DNA of 64,000 bases from Selaginella tamariscina (GCA_003024785.1 PUQB01000208.1:334066-398065), one strand, 5' to 3'. Positions 44,856 to 57,628 are shown, numbered from the stretch's first letter. Numbers and translations: made by a program. The notes: generated by a model from the sequence alone, not told the origin.

Positions 44856-46137
44856 AAGTATGTAGGAGTGAGGGTTCCTGGGTTCATGACTGAGCTCGTT
44901 AATCTTTTCTCGGTGCAAGCTCTAGCTTGTGTCGTCAAGGCATAACCCTCTGTTGTGCTCCCTAACTTCCATACGACAGGGGTACGTCCCACCTTCGGGG
45001 TAGCTTACCCTTAACGTTGGCGAATCCATGCCTGGGAGGTCTAGTCGGGATGCACGTTTCAAGAGGCAGAGGTTGAGGCTTGTCTCTAGCCTTCTCCTCC
45101 ATGTCAAGTTAGGAGCAACACTCACAGCTAACCAAGGCACGTTCGTGTCCTTGTCCAACTGTGATTGTGGGTTCTTGATTGACAAGGGTTTCCTTACCGG
45201 GTCTTGAGGATAATTGAGGGGTTCTAGAGTTGGCATTTAGGAGCCACGTTTGTGGCACTTGGTGCAACTCTTGAATCTAAGGGCTATGGCATGATAGCCC
45301 ACATCGAGGAAGGCAATGTCACATGGAGATGTGACACTGGGCTAAACATCACACGGTACAATGCCCGAGGCATGCCCTTTGGGGTTATGTCATGGGCTTG
45401 TCGCCAAGGGTTGGATACTCTGACAAACAGACATGTTTGTGCTCGCGCTAGGGTGCTAAGCCTTGGGCATTTGCTCAAGAAAGGTTAGGTCTCGTAACTA
45501 GGTGTGCTTAGGCACACTTGGCTAGGGGAGTGTCCTCCTTGGAATCTAGGGATTGAATAACCTAAGCTTGTTAGTATGAGCCTTTTTGTGAAGCACTCGT
45601 AAGGTCATGTACTTAGGGTTTTCCAAACCTAGCCTTAGGAGTTTACTTAGTAGAACACTCGTGTCCGCCTATGGCACACACTCGTGTCTTCACTAAATAC
45701 TAGCCCTAGGTCTAAGGTATGACTTGGCCATCAAAACCCTTAGGGGTTAGTCGTGGTTCAGGGTATCCCTTGTCGCCCTAAGGGGTTGTACTCCCAGATG
45801 AGAGTGATTCCTCAAGGGTAAGTGACAATGCCTTTGCTCTGTCACAGGGTATGTGTGAGACACATCTCTTTGTGGGTTAGGGCATGAGCTTGTCTAGGTC
45901 TACTGGGAAAGGATCCTAAAGTCTAATCGGGTTATCCTCTAGGGTTAAGGGGATGGTCATTCTAGGGGACTTAGGGTAGGACTCTAAGTCTTCTGCCTAA
46001 TTGGCCTTTGAGTTAGACACTTAGGGTTATTTTGGAAGACTTAGCGTGCTCACACGGGTAATGACACCGAATGGCCACTTGGCAGCCACGTGTTGCCACG
46101 TGTTGGCCCTTTGGGTTAAACTCTGACAATCAGATTA
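44856..46137 (+). mobile_element. LTR 'A', copy 2, right part
   Basis: It resumes at AAGTATGTAGGAGTGAGGGTT, matching 19392 onward of copy 1, and ends GGGTTAAACTCTGACA. It has about 60-80 bp near 45260-45345 that are absent from or diverged in copy 1. Confidence 0.75.
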
Positions 46138-46675
46138 ACTGCAATCAACTCAATAAAGCAAGAGATAGTAATAAACTTTAACATTCTTGCTACTTTCTTT
46201 GTCTTTTTAGATTTAGTTTTCTTATTGTCTAGATTTGTTTTATTCTTGTAAATTTATTTTGTTGTGTTGGAAAATCCAAGTTTAGCAAGTTAGTCAACTC
46301 TAAATATACCTATTCACATTTGGCATATATGTTCAACCAAATAAAACGAAACAACAAAGTTTCTTCAACATACATTGATGACTCCTGACTAGAGAATATC
46401 TGTAGAAATGTGAAACATAAACAAAATGTTCAACTAATAGCAACTCAATTTAAAATTTATTTCCACAAAATATAACAAATCATTATGCAGTTGAAACTAA
46501 GCATGGTTAGGTCTAAATTAGAGAGAGAACTTTCAAACCATTTCATAAGTGCCTTGTTTATAACTCAAGTTCTTGTGCAACTCGTAACACCTTCAAAGAT
46601 GGTAAGTCATTATTAAACACATGAGTGGCTTATACCAAACCAAAACACTCAACAAAAGTATTACTAAGCAATATG
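46138..46675. other. AT-rich sequence without recognisable features
   Basis: This lies between LTR A and chromovirus G2. No gene is seen. Confidence 0.6.
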
Positions 46676-47245
46676 TGTCAAGCCACGATCCAAGAACCAG
46701 AAGAGAGTAGGATTCTAAGAACAAGAAGGCTTGACTCAGGAGCAGGACGGAGAGCAAGACAGGAACAGGATAGGATCCGAGAGCAAGATAGAAAGGCGCA
46801 AGACAAGATCCAGGAACAAGACAGAAATAGGACAGATCCGGGAACAAGACAAGAGCAGGACAGGATCCAGGAGCAAGACAGGAGCAGGACAGGATCCAGG
46901 AGCGAGACAAGGAGAGAACAAGAAACAAGACAAGAACAAGACAAGACAAATTGATCGTAGTAAGACTGGTGTTGATAGTAACGATTGTACAATAATTAAG
47001 TTGGAGCTTTTATGCTCACAACTCCAAGAGCTAATCTAGGCATGAGTGCTAAAAGTGGTTGCATGCATGTAGAGGTTAAGATAAGTCCACATGTCCCTTA
47101 TCCTCTAAGCATATCTGTGGCATATCCTGTAGGAATATCCTGCAACCGTATCCTGTAATCTAGAATCCCTGTAGGAATATCCTATAGGAAAATTTGCAAC
47201 CCGTATCCTGTATCGAAATCTTGTATCCTGTATCGGGTCGTGACA
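46676..47245 (-). repeat. G2 3' LTR
   Basis: It starts TGTCAAGCCACGATCC and ends CGGGTCGTGACA. It has the same two minisatellite types as in G1, plus a GGTTGCATGCATG segment absent from the G1 LTRs. Confidence 0.85.
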
Positions 47246-48706
47246 GCACCTCCTCCTTAAAGACGAGTTCCACGAGTCTTGGAACCTGGTTTAGCAGGAT
47301 AATGCTGATGGAAGGCAGCAACTTTGAAAGAAGCATGGAGTAAGTTGGATACAGGTTCCCAAGTGCGATCAATAGGTAAATAACCTTTCCAAATCCACCA
47401 AGTATTGAAGTTGGCGACGATGAAGATGAGAATCAAGGATGGCTACAACTTCGTACTCCGATTCATTGTCAATGACCACAGGAGGGGAGGAGAAGAAGCA
47501 CGACTGGAAAGAGAAAGAAGGATGATACGGCTCCAACAAGAGGTGTGAAACACAGGATGAAGTTTCGCCGTAGATGGTAACTTGAGTTGGAAAGCTATAG
47601 GATTGACCTCTGCCACAATCCTGTAAGGGCCTAATCGTTGAAAATTCAACTTAAAAGAAGGCCTGTTGGTGCGAATATGTCGACGAAGAAGCCACATGAG
47701 ATCACCAATCTTGTATGCAGGTGCCGGCTGACGGTGAGCATCAGCATGATGCTTATATCGTTCCTGTGCTTGCTGAAGATGAACCTGGAGATCATCCTGT
47801 ACCTGACGAAGATGCTGAGACGATCATGTACTGCAAGAGCGGAAGAAAAGAAGCGGGAGGAGCAAAGTCAAAACGTGAATGGTGGCCTGTAAGAGCAAAG
47901 AAAAGTGTTTGTCCTGTAGATGCGTGAACGGAGTTGTTGTAGGCAAACTCCGCCATTGGAAGAAGGTCCAACTAGTTGTCTTACTGGTAACTGATGAAGC
48001 AACGAAGATATTGTTCTAAGGTCTAATTGTGCGTTCGGACTGCCCATCAGTTTGTGGATGATATCCTGAAGAAAGATCCGCTTTAACCTGTAGACTCCGA
48101 AGAAGCTTTCTGCCAAACTTGGACATGAATTGTGGACCTCGATCGGAAATAATGCTCTCAGAAGACCATGATGTCGAAACACCTCACGGATCACCAACTC
48201 AGCAGTTGTCTGACCTATAGCTGTCTTGTTGCAAGTAGGAAATGAGCCTGCTTGGTGAAACGGTCAACCACCATAAGAACTGCATCGAATCCACGAGAAG
48301 GAGGAAGATCTGTGAGGAAATCCATAGAAATGGATCTCCAAGGAGCAGAAGGAACAGGAAGAGGACGAAGAAGACCAGAGGGTGCATGATGAGGCATCTT
48401 CGACCTGTTACAAGTGTCACAACTTCGTACAAACCTTTCCATAAAACCTCGCAACCCAGGCCACCAATAGTTGCGAGTCACCAATTCCACTGTCTTGGCC
48501 ACACCAAAATGTCCTGTAGCCGGGGTATCATGACAATCCTGTACCACACGAGTCCTGAAAATACCAACATGAACGTACAGGAGACCTTCCTGGTACAGGA
48601 GTCCATCCTGTATGGCGAACAACTTGTAGTCTGAATGGGAACTTGCAATGTCAGGATGAATGTGTGAGAACACATTCTTTGCCAAGTCATCTATAACCAA
48701 CTGCAA
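47246..48706 (-). pseudogene. G2 integrase with chromodomain remnant
   Basis: The zinc finger and the start of the core are in the 48706-48215 frame (GHFGVAKTVELVTRNYWWPG; MDFLTDLPPSRGFDAVLMVV). The core middle is in broken frames near 48197-47868 and GPYRIVAEVN near 47620. The chromodomain region (47480-47370) is frameshifted. Confidence 0.8.
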
Positions 48707-50130
48707 ACGGATGTCCTGTAGGAGTGTTGAATTTGCTGGAGCCTGATGAACCTATAGTGCCGCAAGCCGGAAACAATCAGGACCAACAACACTTGTCTTT
48801 TACAGTCATATGCAGGATCGCCCGGGATTGGTGCAAGGTAAGAGCGCCTAAACAATGCGTCCACCTTGCCATTTCGAAAACCGAGCCTGTAGATGATGAC
48901 GAAATCAAAACGTGATAGGAACTCCGCCCACCTAGCCTGTCGTCGACTGAGAACTCGAGCCGTTTGGAAATACTCCAGGTTCTTGTGATCTGTAAGAACT
49001 TGTACAGGATGCGCAGCACCTTCCAGGAAATGCCACCACTCCTCGAACGAATCCACAATGGCCTTAAGTTCCTTGTCATGAATCTCGTAATTGATCTCCG
49101 CCAAAAGGAACTTACAAGAGTGAAAAGCTACAGGATGAAGCAACTTGTCTTCTCCAACTTGTGATAGGACGGATCCTACTGCAAAATCCGAGGCATCTGC
49201 TTCAACGAAAAAAAGACGAGAAGGGTCAGGATGTGCTAAAATCGGAGCTATCGTGAAGGCGTCCTTGAGTGTTGTGAATGAATGTTCCGCCTTGTCGGAC
49301 CAAGAGAAAACCCTATGTGCTTGATGAGTTCTGTGAGTGGAAGTACATGCTTGGAGAAGTCCTGTATGAACCGCCTGTAGAAGTTTGCAAAGCCAAGGAA
49401 ACATTGTACATCTCGTACAGACTTGGGCCTCTCCCATTCCATGACGGTCTTCACCTTGTGCATATCCATGGAAACGCCAGTAGGAGAGACGATGTAGCCC
49501 AAGAAATCCATAGAATCCCTGTCAAAAAAACACTTCTCCAACTTCGCATACAGGCCATGCTCGGAAGCCACTGTAGAACTAGTTGTACGTGTTTGTCATG
49601 TGTCGCCTAGTCCTTGGAAAAAATAAAATGTCGTCGAGGTAGATCACCACAAACCACCATGTGTTGGAACACGGCTGGGGCATTGGTAAGGCGAAGGCAT
49701 CACCGTGTACTTGAAGTGTCCATACCTTGTACGAAAGGCAATCTTCCACTCATCGCCTGGACGAATCCGTACAAGGTTGTAGGCCCCTCGTAATTCGATC
49801 TTCGTGAACACCTTTCCTCCTCGCAGCCGATCGAGAAGTTCGGGATCAATGGCAACGGGTACCGATTCCGAATGGTGACTTGATTCAAACCCCTGTAGTC
49901 CACAACCAAATGTAAACTCCCATCCTTCTTCTTGACAAAGAAGATAGGCGCTCCTGCAGGGGACTTTGAGTAACGAATGAAGCCGGATGCCAAGTTGTCC
50001 TCGATGTACTAACGAAGAACTTCCAACTCTGTGGGTGACAATGCATAAATCGGTCCGAACGGTGGAGTCTTTCCTTCCGCAAGATCAATAGGACAGTCGT
50101 AGGACCTGTAAATAGGAAGAACTACAGCCT
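48707..50130 (-). pseudogene. G2 reverse transcriptase and RNase H
   Basis: RT pieces at 49993-49700 ([20 protein letters not shown]) and 49571-49248 are separated by a deletion near 49640-49660 that removes part of the YLDD region. RNase H is readable at 49320-48780 ([53 protein letters not shown]). Confidence 0.85.
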
Positions 50131-52120
50131 TGTGCTTGTCAAAAACATCCTTAAAGGCGTGGATACTTGGATGGTAGCGAAGAAGGAGGAGAAGGAGAAG
50201 GAGTAAGAGAAGGAGATTGAAAAATAGGTGAGTTAGATACAGGAAAGGTAGAAGAGGACGTAGGAGTTACTTGAAAGGTAAAAAGGTGGAAAGGAGCAGG
50301 ATTAGTGGCGAGTTCATGCATGGTAGTGGTAAGAACTCGGAGAGGAGAAGAAAGGAGCTGTGACTCAAAAAGAGGAAGGATCTTAGGGGGTGGAACAGAA
50401 GTAGAGTAACAGAAAGAGGCAAGATTGAAAAGAACCTGTGTGGATGTTGACGAGTGTATATGATTGGAAGAATCCTGTACAGGAGTCCGTGGTTGCGCAG
50501 GAGTGGGGAAAGCATGCGAATGTGCTGACGAATCAATAGGAGGTGGATCCTGTTGAGGAGGAACCTTCGACACTGATATAGGATTGGAAGAACCCTGTAC
50601 AGGAAAACACAAACTTACAGGAGTGGAGAGAGCCTGCGGATGTGCTGAGGAACTGACATGAGGTGAATCCTGTCGAGGAGGAGTCTTCAACACTAGTACA
50701 GGAACAGGCACGGTCAATCCTGTAGCTTGTTTTGCCTCAATACTAAGGATGTATCCTGCACACAGGAAGATACAGAATTGATCCTAGCTGTCGAAGAGGA
50801 AAACGTGAGTGTCCTAGACTTCCAGTCGATCTGCGGATTTGCAGCAACGAACCATGGCATGCCCAAAATGATGGGAGTCGACCGAGTCTTAATCAAGTTG
50901 AAAGAAATTGAACAGTTGAATGTGCCATGACTTCAGGAGAGAGGTTCGGTAGCATGGGTAACTGCACCAAAAGCAATCAGACGCCCATTGGCCACCTTTA
51001 TAGGAACTGCACGTTTCAACTTCACCACCGAAATGCCATGTTGAGTTGCAAAATTGTCATCCATGAAGCATGCATTTGCACCAGTGTCTAACAGGGCAAA
51101 CTCCTTGAGCTCTTAATTATTAAAATGAATGTGTATAGGAAACTTGAGTGATGGAATGGTATGAGCAGCACCAATGGAGCTTGCACCTACGTCCAACTTC
51201 GCGGCTCCTAAACGAAGTGGATATTGAAGTTTTTCAACTGAATTCTAGCTTCAACTTCATGCAGCGACGTTGCTTCTCAACAGCGGAAAGAGAGCCATGC
51301 TTGGATTTCTCGACTTCCATTGGAACTACTCCAGAAGGTGGTGCAAGAACATGTACCACAGCTGCATGATTGGTTTGCAGGAACTGCTGATGGGATCTTT
51401 CCTAACGACACTCGAACAAATGGTTGTCGCAACGAACAGCTTGTTGCATGATCTCCGCTAATGTTTAGACATCCGGTAACGTAAGAAGAAGGTCCTTCAC
51501 GTCATCCCTCAACCCAAAATGAAAGTGTTCGATCAATGCAGTCTCGTCCCATGGAATGTTCGTGCAAAGTTGCTAAAATTCGAATGCATAGACGGAAGCT
51601 GGTTGGGATCCTTGAGTGAGCTTTCGTAACTTTGTGCATGTGGAACGGTACTTGTCAGGATCCCCAAAGTAGGCTTCACAGGCAGCCACAAAACCTTCAA
51701 AGTCTTTCATCAATGGGTCGTCACGCTCCAGCAAGGGGGCAACCCAAGCCCGTGGAGATCCACTTAGTAAGGATGCCAAAAGGCCAACCTTTTGTGCGTC
51801 AGTCGAGTAGTGGCGTGGTTGCATGCGGATCAAGAGCTGGATCTAATTCAGGAAACCTTGGAAATCGGCACGATTGCCACTGAACTTTCTGGCATGCTGA
51901 CCTTTGACTCCGAAGAAAAGTTCGATGAAGAGGGAACCACCGATGCCAGAGAGAGAGCCTGCGCAGTAGCCTTGGAGGGATGCATCAGCAGCTGCATGCG
52001 CCGCATTGGTGGAACCTTGCAGGTCGGTGACCACTTGGCGCAAAGTGGCCAGCTCATGAAGCAACATTTGGTGCTCGCATTGAAAGTACTCAAAATCAGC
52101 CATGATCTATGAAAGAAAAG
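50131..52120 (-). pseudogene. G2 gag, protease and proline-rich spacer
   Basis: The gag start is MADFEYFQCEHQMLLHELA near 52103. Capsid (GSPRAWVAPLLERDDPL) is near 51760. The protease block (LLDTGANACFMDD) is near 51095-51055, and a Pro-rich spacer runs at 50930-50150. There are multiple frameshifts, and the zinc knuckle seen in G1 is deleted near 51255. Confidence 0.75.
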
Positions 52121-52199
52121 GAGGAAATACAAAGGAAAAGAATCAAGGAAAAAAAAGTAGCTGGAAAACAGAGAGTTATGAAAGCAATTACTATCAAAT

Positions 52200-52685
52200 T
52201 GTCAAGCCACGATCCAAGAACTAGGAATAGAGCAGGATTCCAAGAACAAGAAGGCTTGACTCAGGAGCAGGACGGAGAGCAAGACAGGAACTCAGGAACT
52301 CAGGAGCAAGACAGGAACTCAGGAACTCAGGAGCAAGACAGGAATAGGATAGGATCCGGGAACAGGACATGAAGGCGCAGGACAAGATCCAAGAACAAGA
52401 CAGAAACAGGACAGGATCGGGAACAAAATAGGAGCAGGACAGGATCCAGGAGCGAGACAGGAGCAGGACATGATCTAAGAGCGAGACAAGGAGAGAACAA
52501 GAAACAAGAAAAACAAAACAAGACAAGATTGATTGTAGTAAGACTGGTGTTGATAATAACTGATTGTACAATAATAGGTCGGAGCTTTTATGCTCACAAC
52601 TCCAAGAGCTAATCTAGGCATGAGTGCTAAAAGTGGTTGCATGCATGCAAAGGCTAAGATGAGTCCACATGTCCCTTATCTTTAG
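52200..52685 (-). repeat. G2 5' LTR, truncated by giant transposon insertion
   Basis: It matches the G2 3' LTR up to the TCCCTTATC block (46676 to about 47103), then joins TTTAGATGCACATTGTAAC, the left end of giant transposon copy 2. The rest of the LTR would lie beyond the right end of the window. Confidence 0.85.
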
Positions 52686-52712
52686 ATGCACATTGTAACT
52701 AAAGTGGGCATG
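52686..52712 (+). repeat. Left terminal inverted repeat of copy 2
   Basis: It differs from copy 1's left end at one base. The flanking LTR gives an independent boundary, accurate to one or two bases. Confidence 0.85.
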
Positions 52713-52959
52713 TACGTGAAAATGGGAATATAAAATAAATTACTAATTAATACTTAATTTTAATATTAATTAATATGTAATTAAGCCTTAAATATTAATT
52801 AATTAATTAATTAATCCTTCAATAACCTTACTTAGTAAGGAATATTCCTAAATATCTTAGAATATTCATATTATTCTAAAAATAGTTTACAATAATGAAG
52901 AAATACTATCAAACATAATTACAAATGAAATCATTTCCTTATCAACATGTTAATTTATT

Positions 52960-53324
52960 TATAAATACTTTCTTCCTATACAAAGAAATCTCCTCATTTT
53001 GTCTAAATCATCACTCTCCGGATTAATCAAATCATTTTGGTCAATATCTTGATGTTGTTGCCACCACCTAACACTCTCACGAATGCAATTGGGAGTTGCC
53101 ATCCTTGTTAATACATAAGATGTAATAAGACAGGTCTGCATAAAGGCTCATCTAAAAAATGACGTTCCTTAAGAATAATATTATAAAGCGCCCGGTTGCT
53201 ATCCTTCATTTTATAAAATTCAAATCACGAGAAAGAAAAGCTTCAGGAAATGTATGATACGGTGGATACTGCTCACAAAAATTTTCGAGATTCTTCTTTC
53301 TGAGGCACGTATCCAAGTAGTTCA
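52960..53324 (-). pseudogene. C-terminal extension of HAD-like protein, copy 2 (out of frame)
   Basis: MDELVNYLDTCLRKKNLENF and ESVRWWQQHQDIDQNDLINPE stretches, as in copy 1 (2199-1817). A base missing near 53222 breaks it further. Confidence 0.55.
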
Positions 53325-54143
53325 CTAGCTCATCCATGATATCGTATCAGAATATGGATCGAAAGTGATTGGATGAATACAAGCAATGTTTTGGTTGAGC
53401 ATAGCCTTCTGAGGAGAGTCGTCTACTACTAAGATATGTGCATTCTTCATTATCCTTAAGCGACTGATCTCCCCATGAGTCCCAATTATTCTTTCATTCT
53501 TGAAGAAGTATGGCTTGCTTTCCTTTCTTATATTGTGAAATTCGAGAGGTTTATAACACATTCGCTGGTCAAAAATCCAATCTTTACGAATCACCTCTTC
53601 TGCAACACTACAATGTTTCTTAAGCAAATTCAACAGCGGTGTTAAGTTATGAATCTGCATGCATGACCAAATCCCCACAAGCGCACCCATCTCCTTAAGC
53701 TTTTGAAAGAGACGATCCAACCCTGGACGAAAAATAATATCATATCGAAATTTACCATGACAAGGAATGAAATCTCCTTGTTTGATTTCTTTTTTCCTAT
53801 CCTCGGGCCTTTGTCGATGAAGCAGAACACCATTGACATCCAACAACACAATATGGCCATGAGTAACATGAGATAGCGTTGCCTCTTGAATACTTTGCAA
53901 ATCACTTGTTTGCTCCCTTTCACATTTATCCGTTGCCACTATCTCGTTGCCTATCCCTTCATCATTTAATTGTACATCATCCTTACAAGATTCAGATATT
54001 GCATGCGCTGAAGAAATTGATTTCGGAACTGAAGCCAATAAAAATGATGATGAAAAAACTGAAGTGGCCCCCATGGTAACGATGTTTTGAGCTGCATTAT
54101 TATCCATTTCCTGCATGAACTCTGTCATTCTGACATGTGGCAC
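53325..54143 (-). CDS. FCP1/NIF-type HAD phosphatase-like protein, copy 2 (intact core)
   Basis: This is an open 272-codon frame. A variable N-terminus (to about residue 100) is followed by the HAD core: HIVLLDVNGVLLHR (about residues 109-122; the first Asp is the expected nucleophile and the second acid is Asn), RYDIIFRPGLDRLFQKLKEM, VGIWSCMQIHN, CYKPLEFHNIRK and NAHILVVDDSPQKAMLNQ, then FDPYSDT. FCP1/NIF phosphatases act on phospho-Ser/Thr, including the RNA polymerase II tail. DVNG instead of DxDx may weaken or abolish activity. The frame stops at ISWMS*, but the next frame (MDELVNYLDTC) continues the usual family C-terminus, in both copies. The chosen start is MPHVRMTEF at 54143. An acceptor-like TGTCAG just upstream means the natural start could be a few codons later or in an upstream exon. 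Confidence 0.75.
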   Translation of the reverse strand: MPHVRMTEFMQEMDNNAAQNIVTMGATSVFSSSFLLASVPKSISSAHAISESCKDDVQLNDEGIGNEIVATDKCEREQTSDLQSIQEATLSHVTHGHIVLLDVNGVLLHRQRPEDRKKEIKQGDFIPCHGKFRYDIIFRPGLDRLFQKLKEMGALVGIWSCMQIHNLTPLLNLLKKHCSVAEEVIRKDWIFDQRMCYKPLEFHNIRKESKPYFFKNERIIGTHGEISRLRIMKNAHILVVDDSPQKAMLNQNIACIHPITFDPYSDTISWMS

Positions 54144-54410
54144 AAAAAATTGTCGCCAAACCCCTCTCTTACCTCATGCCAATGCTGAAAATCCATGTTC
54201 TCAATTGTTTCATTACATCTGCAAAATGATAATTAGCTGACCTTAAAATTATCAAGGTATATTATTTACCTTGTTAATGTGTGACCCATGTTTGAACTAA
54301 AAGCTTCATTAATCCTTGAGAATTTATTTTCTGTACAAATATAAAGAAATATACAAAAATGCCTTATGTTACACTCATTTACAACTATTGTCACTCTAAC
54401 AATTCATTAA

Positions 54411-57400
54411 CAATTCTTCTTCGCTATTACCTTCTGAGTGAGGCGAAGAAGGTCTAAGCCGCTTGTGAGATGGTTCAAGATCTTCTGCATCTTCTATTGA
54501 TGTTTCCATGGGTAATGGAGTGTGCAAATGTTCTGTACTCCTCGAGATAACTTCCGGTCTAATATCTGATTGAAGTTCGTCTCAGACTCCGACATTGAAC
54601 CAGATTTCTTCAGAGCTATCGCACTTATCTGGAGGGAACTTTCTCAAATACTCCTTTATGGATTCGTTGGGGTAGTCAGTTGAGAACCTATCTATCCACT
54701 TGTTCAGGTCCTCAACCATGGTCTTATCCTTTTCAACGGCAAATACACATGTATGCCGAAGGTAACACTCCTTCAAGACGGACCCCCTAGTGCAGTAGTC
54801 AAAAACCCACGCATCACTGTGAGGACCCCTGATCAAGTTGACGATGCTCCGTGCCGCTTGACTTGTGATGTTTGGATAACGTACATTGCCGAATACGTCA
54901 CTCTCACCTATCGGTGTATCGGATGGAGGTTCAGGGCCGTTGGAGTGCAAACAGATGCCTGGCCAGTCATTTGGAAGTTTGAAACTGTTTGGCGCATTCC
55001 TAACAACCAAGTGAACAACCGAATCAATGCACTTCGGATCAGCATCATTCATATAAAATCCTGTCCAACGATGTTATTCCTCTTGGCAAAGGAGAAGGCA
55101 AAGGTATCGGTGACATGAGCAAGAATCAAGAAATAAATACCTGAAAAGTAGATATCAGTCAAGAGTGCAAGTATGAATTCAATAATAAATACCTTCTTTG
55201 TACATACTTGCACGGCTAAGTTTCTCCACCAAATCCTCTAGTTCCTGTCTGTCGAAGGATTTTTTGACACCCGCCGATCCATCACGAACAATTGAAACGG
55301 TTTCCTACAAGCAGTGATGTACCCCATAAAGTCTCCGAATCCAACAACAAACATCTGTAGGGCTTGTCGTGATTCGTAGCATCCTCCTTTATAAGGTTCA
55401 ACTCGGTTCTCGCTGCTGAAGGACTGCCATAAGAGAAGGCGTCATCGCAATGTTCTCCTTTTGGCGTTGGCGTGCAATAGATTCTTGCCCAGATCTTCCG
55501 ATTGATTCACCCATTCGACAAGCATATCATCATTTGTCACATGCAAATATTTGCTGACCTCTTCGTATGTTGAAGTCGAAATCCAACCCAGTTTGTGGCA
55601 GTGTATTCCCAACCACTCCTTGAAGTGCCTGACCGTCTTCAACTCCATTGCCTTGAGATGAAAAGGAGAGGTGGGCTGCTGTTGTTAATCTGTAATTTGC
55701 CATCAATCACCAAATCAGCCAAGACTTCCATCTCCTCCATCGTTGTTCCATTTAAAGGCTTCAACCATGTGAGCTTGAAATCGTTGTCTACATCCTTTAT
55801 AGATTGAACAGACTTAGCCTTCGGCGTCTTACTGGGTTTCTTTGCAGACTTCTCTGAGGGCTACTTCACTTGTCTGCTTCTTCTTCAGTGTTCCTTTTGC
55901 AAAGGATTCCATAATCCCCAACCATTTCGCAAAGATCCTATCCTCGGGACAAGAAATCAACATCATCAAAAAGGATGTTTCCTTCCCGCCCACCTGGGCA
56001 AAATCAACTGCTACAATTTCTTCAACTCTCTGAGAAAAAAGACAGATTAATATACCGGCGAGATAAATCCCGCCCAAACAATTTGCTTACCCGGTAGTTT
56101 GCAGATTGTGTATTCCCTGCGGTAGCTCTTTGTGGTCGCTGAAGAGATTCCCACACGGCTCGCGTGTGTTTGAACTTCTCCCATATTTTGCTGTTGTAGT
56201 GGTTGGTGTCTGCAGCGTCCCATTCCGCCGATAACTTATGGTACTGCTCGATTGTGAGATTCGGCTTCGCTAAAAACGCCGATCTTTTCGTCAGCTTCTC
56301 ACGGGTATGCTCGGAAAGTTTTGTTGCCATCGTTCCTTTGTTGTGTTCGTCGAGAAGTCGTTGGGCTGCCGTTATTGTGTGCTGGCCACTAATGATGTAG
56401 TACTTAACTGATTTTCTATTCTCCGTCTGAACCTTCCTCATTTGTTCGGTGTTGTGATCCACACTTTGTCAGCGCCTTTGTCTTTCGTAGTATGCGCACA
56501 AAAACAGCATTATGTGGAACGGTGTAAGAATTGTCGTCCTTCATCTTCTCCATGAGCTCAGCTACACGTTCCTGATTGAGTGGCCTGTAATTGAAGTTTG
56601 GGTTGACGCTGCAATACTTAACCCTACACTGGTAAATCCTATCATCCAACATCATTTCCTTGTGGCTTATTGCAGCATGGGACGCCACAGGTGCAGCTGA
56701 CAAAACGACTAATGATTTTCTTTTACGATCCGAATCAACATGTGTGATCCCCGATTGATGCTGTTCTAATGTTCTCGGCACACTCTTCCAGCTCCCGAAA
56801 TTTGCTAAGCAAATTGAACGTGATCTGTAAAGAACCTGAGACCAAGCCACCCTCTCAATCTCCTTTATGATGTCGCTGTGTTCTTCTTCAATGTGAAGAG
56901 GGACGATTGCTCCACTTGTGATTTTCTGTATTGTGAAGCAATATCTCCTGAATACACCTACTCGATGAGTCTGAAGATCTTCGAAGTAGACATCCAGATG
57001 GATCCCCTCCATAGATGGGCTTTCGTTGAGTTGAAGAAGAACTCCAGGTCAACATCATTAGTGAACACGTGAACGTCATTATCCACAAGTCGACAAAACC
57101 ACCCGAAATTAATGTTGTAACTGGCGACCTCTGGATCCGAGAACGTGACATTGGATGGAAAGGCATATGTGTCGAGCATCGTTCAATCTGGGTTCACAGC
57201 ATGCTTTCGGATGCTTGACTAGCATACCCACTTTCCATTGTTTTGCTTGTCCATGCGATGTGACAGAGGTTAGTTTGACAGCAACCATGGTTGTTCCAAT
57301 GCGCTTCCCGTTTAGTTTGAAATATGGCCAAGTTGATTCCAGAATCCCCCTGCCCATCTCTTCTCCTGCTCGTCTTTAATGTCACCTCAATTCCACATCT

Positions 57401-57525
57401 GAATACAAAAATGATTAGTTCAAGCACATATCCGAGTATAACAGATTTTATTTTAATTCTTACCCAGAATTTGACGACGACTCCATACTAATGACTCGAT
57501 CTCCTTGTTTAATTAAATCGTCCTT
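54411..57525 (-). pseudogene. ParB-like / DNA-methyltransferase-like fusion gene, copy 2
   Basis: This has the same exon structure as copy 1: exons 57464-57525, 56091-57398, 55193-56029 and 54411-55140, with GT-AG introns of 65, 61 and 52 bp. The ParB-like part is cleaner here (RPLNQERVAELMEKMKDD near 56590; VKYYIISGQHTITAAQRLLD near 56400-56340; then MATKLSEHTREKLTKR). The methyltransferase-like C-terminal part is open at 55052-54582 (HSDAWVFDYCTRGSVLKECY; CVFAVEKDKTMVEDLNKW), confirming that the FxGxG position reads CTRGS. The DPPY-position segment is frameshifted near 55260-55420. The acidic tail is frameshifted after CDSSEE. The intron at 56030-56090 again contains a degenerate array palindrome. 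Combining both copies supports one long ancestral protein; neither copy reads through. Confidence 0.65.
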
Positions 57526-57628
57526 CTGCAAAATAATACACTATGAATACAAATCATATAAAAACGCACACACACTTGTATAAACCCGAATATACAAAAA
57601 TAATACACAGAGAGAAGTAGACGGAATT

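Larger units (their letters stand above)
46676..52685 (-). mobile_element. Ty3/gypsy chromovirus G2, right LTR cut by giant transposon copy 2
   Basis: This is the same family and orientation as G1. The left (3') LTR is 46676-47245 with a purine tract (AAGGAGGAGGTGC on the minus strand) next to it. The right (5') LTR starts at 52200 and stops at 52685, within CACATGTCCCTTATC, where the giant transposon begins. The left LTR continues past this point (CCTCTAAGCATATCTG), which shows the sequence that was interrupted. Coding parts are more broken than in G1. Confidence 0.9.
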
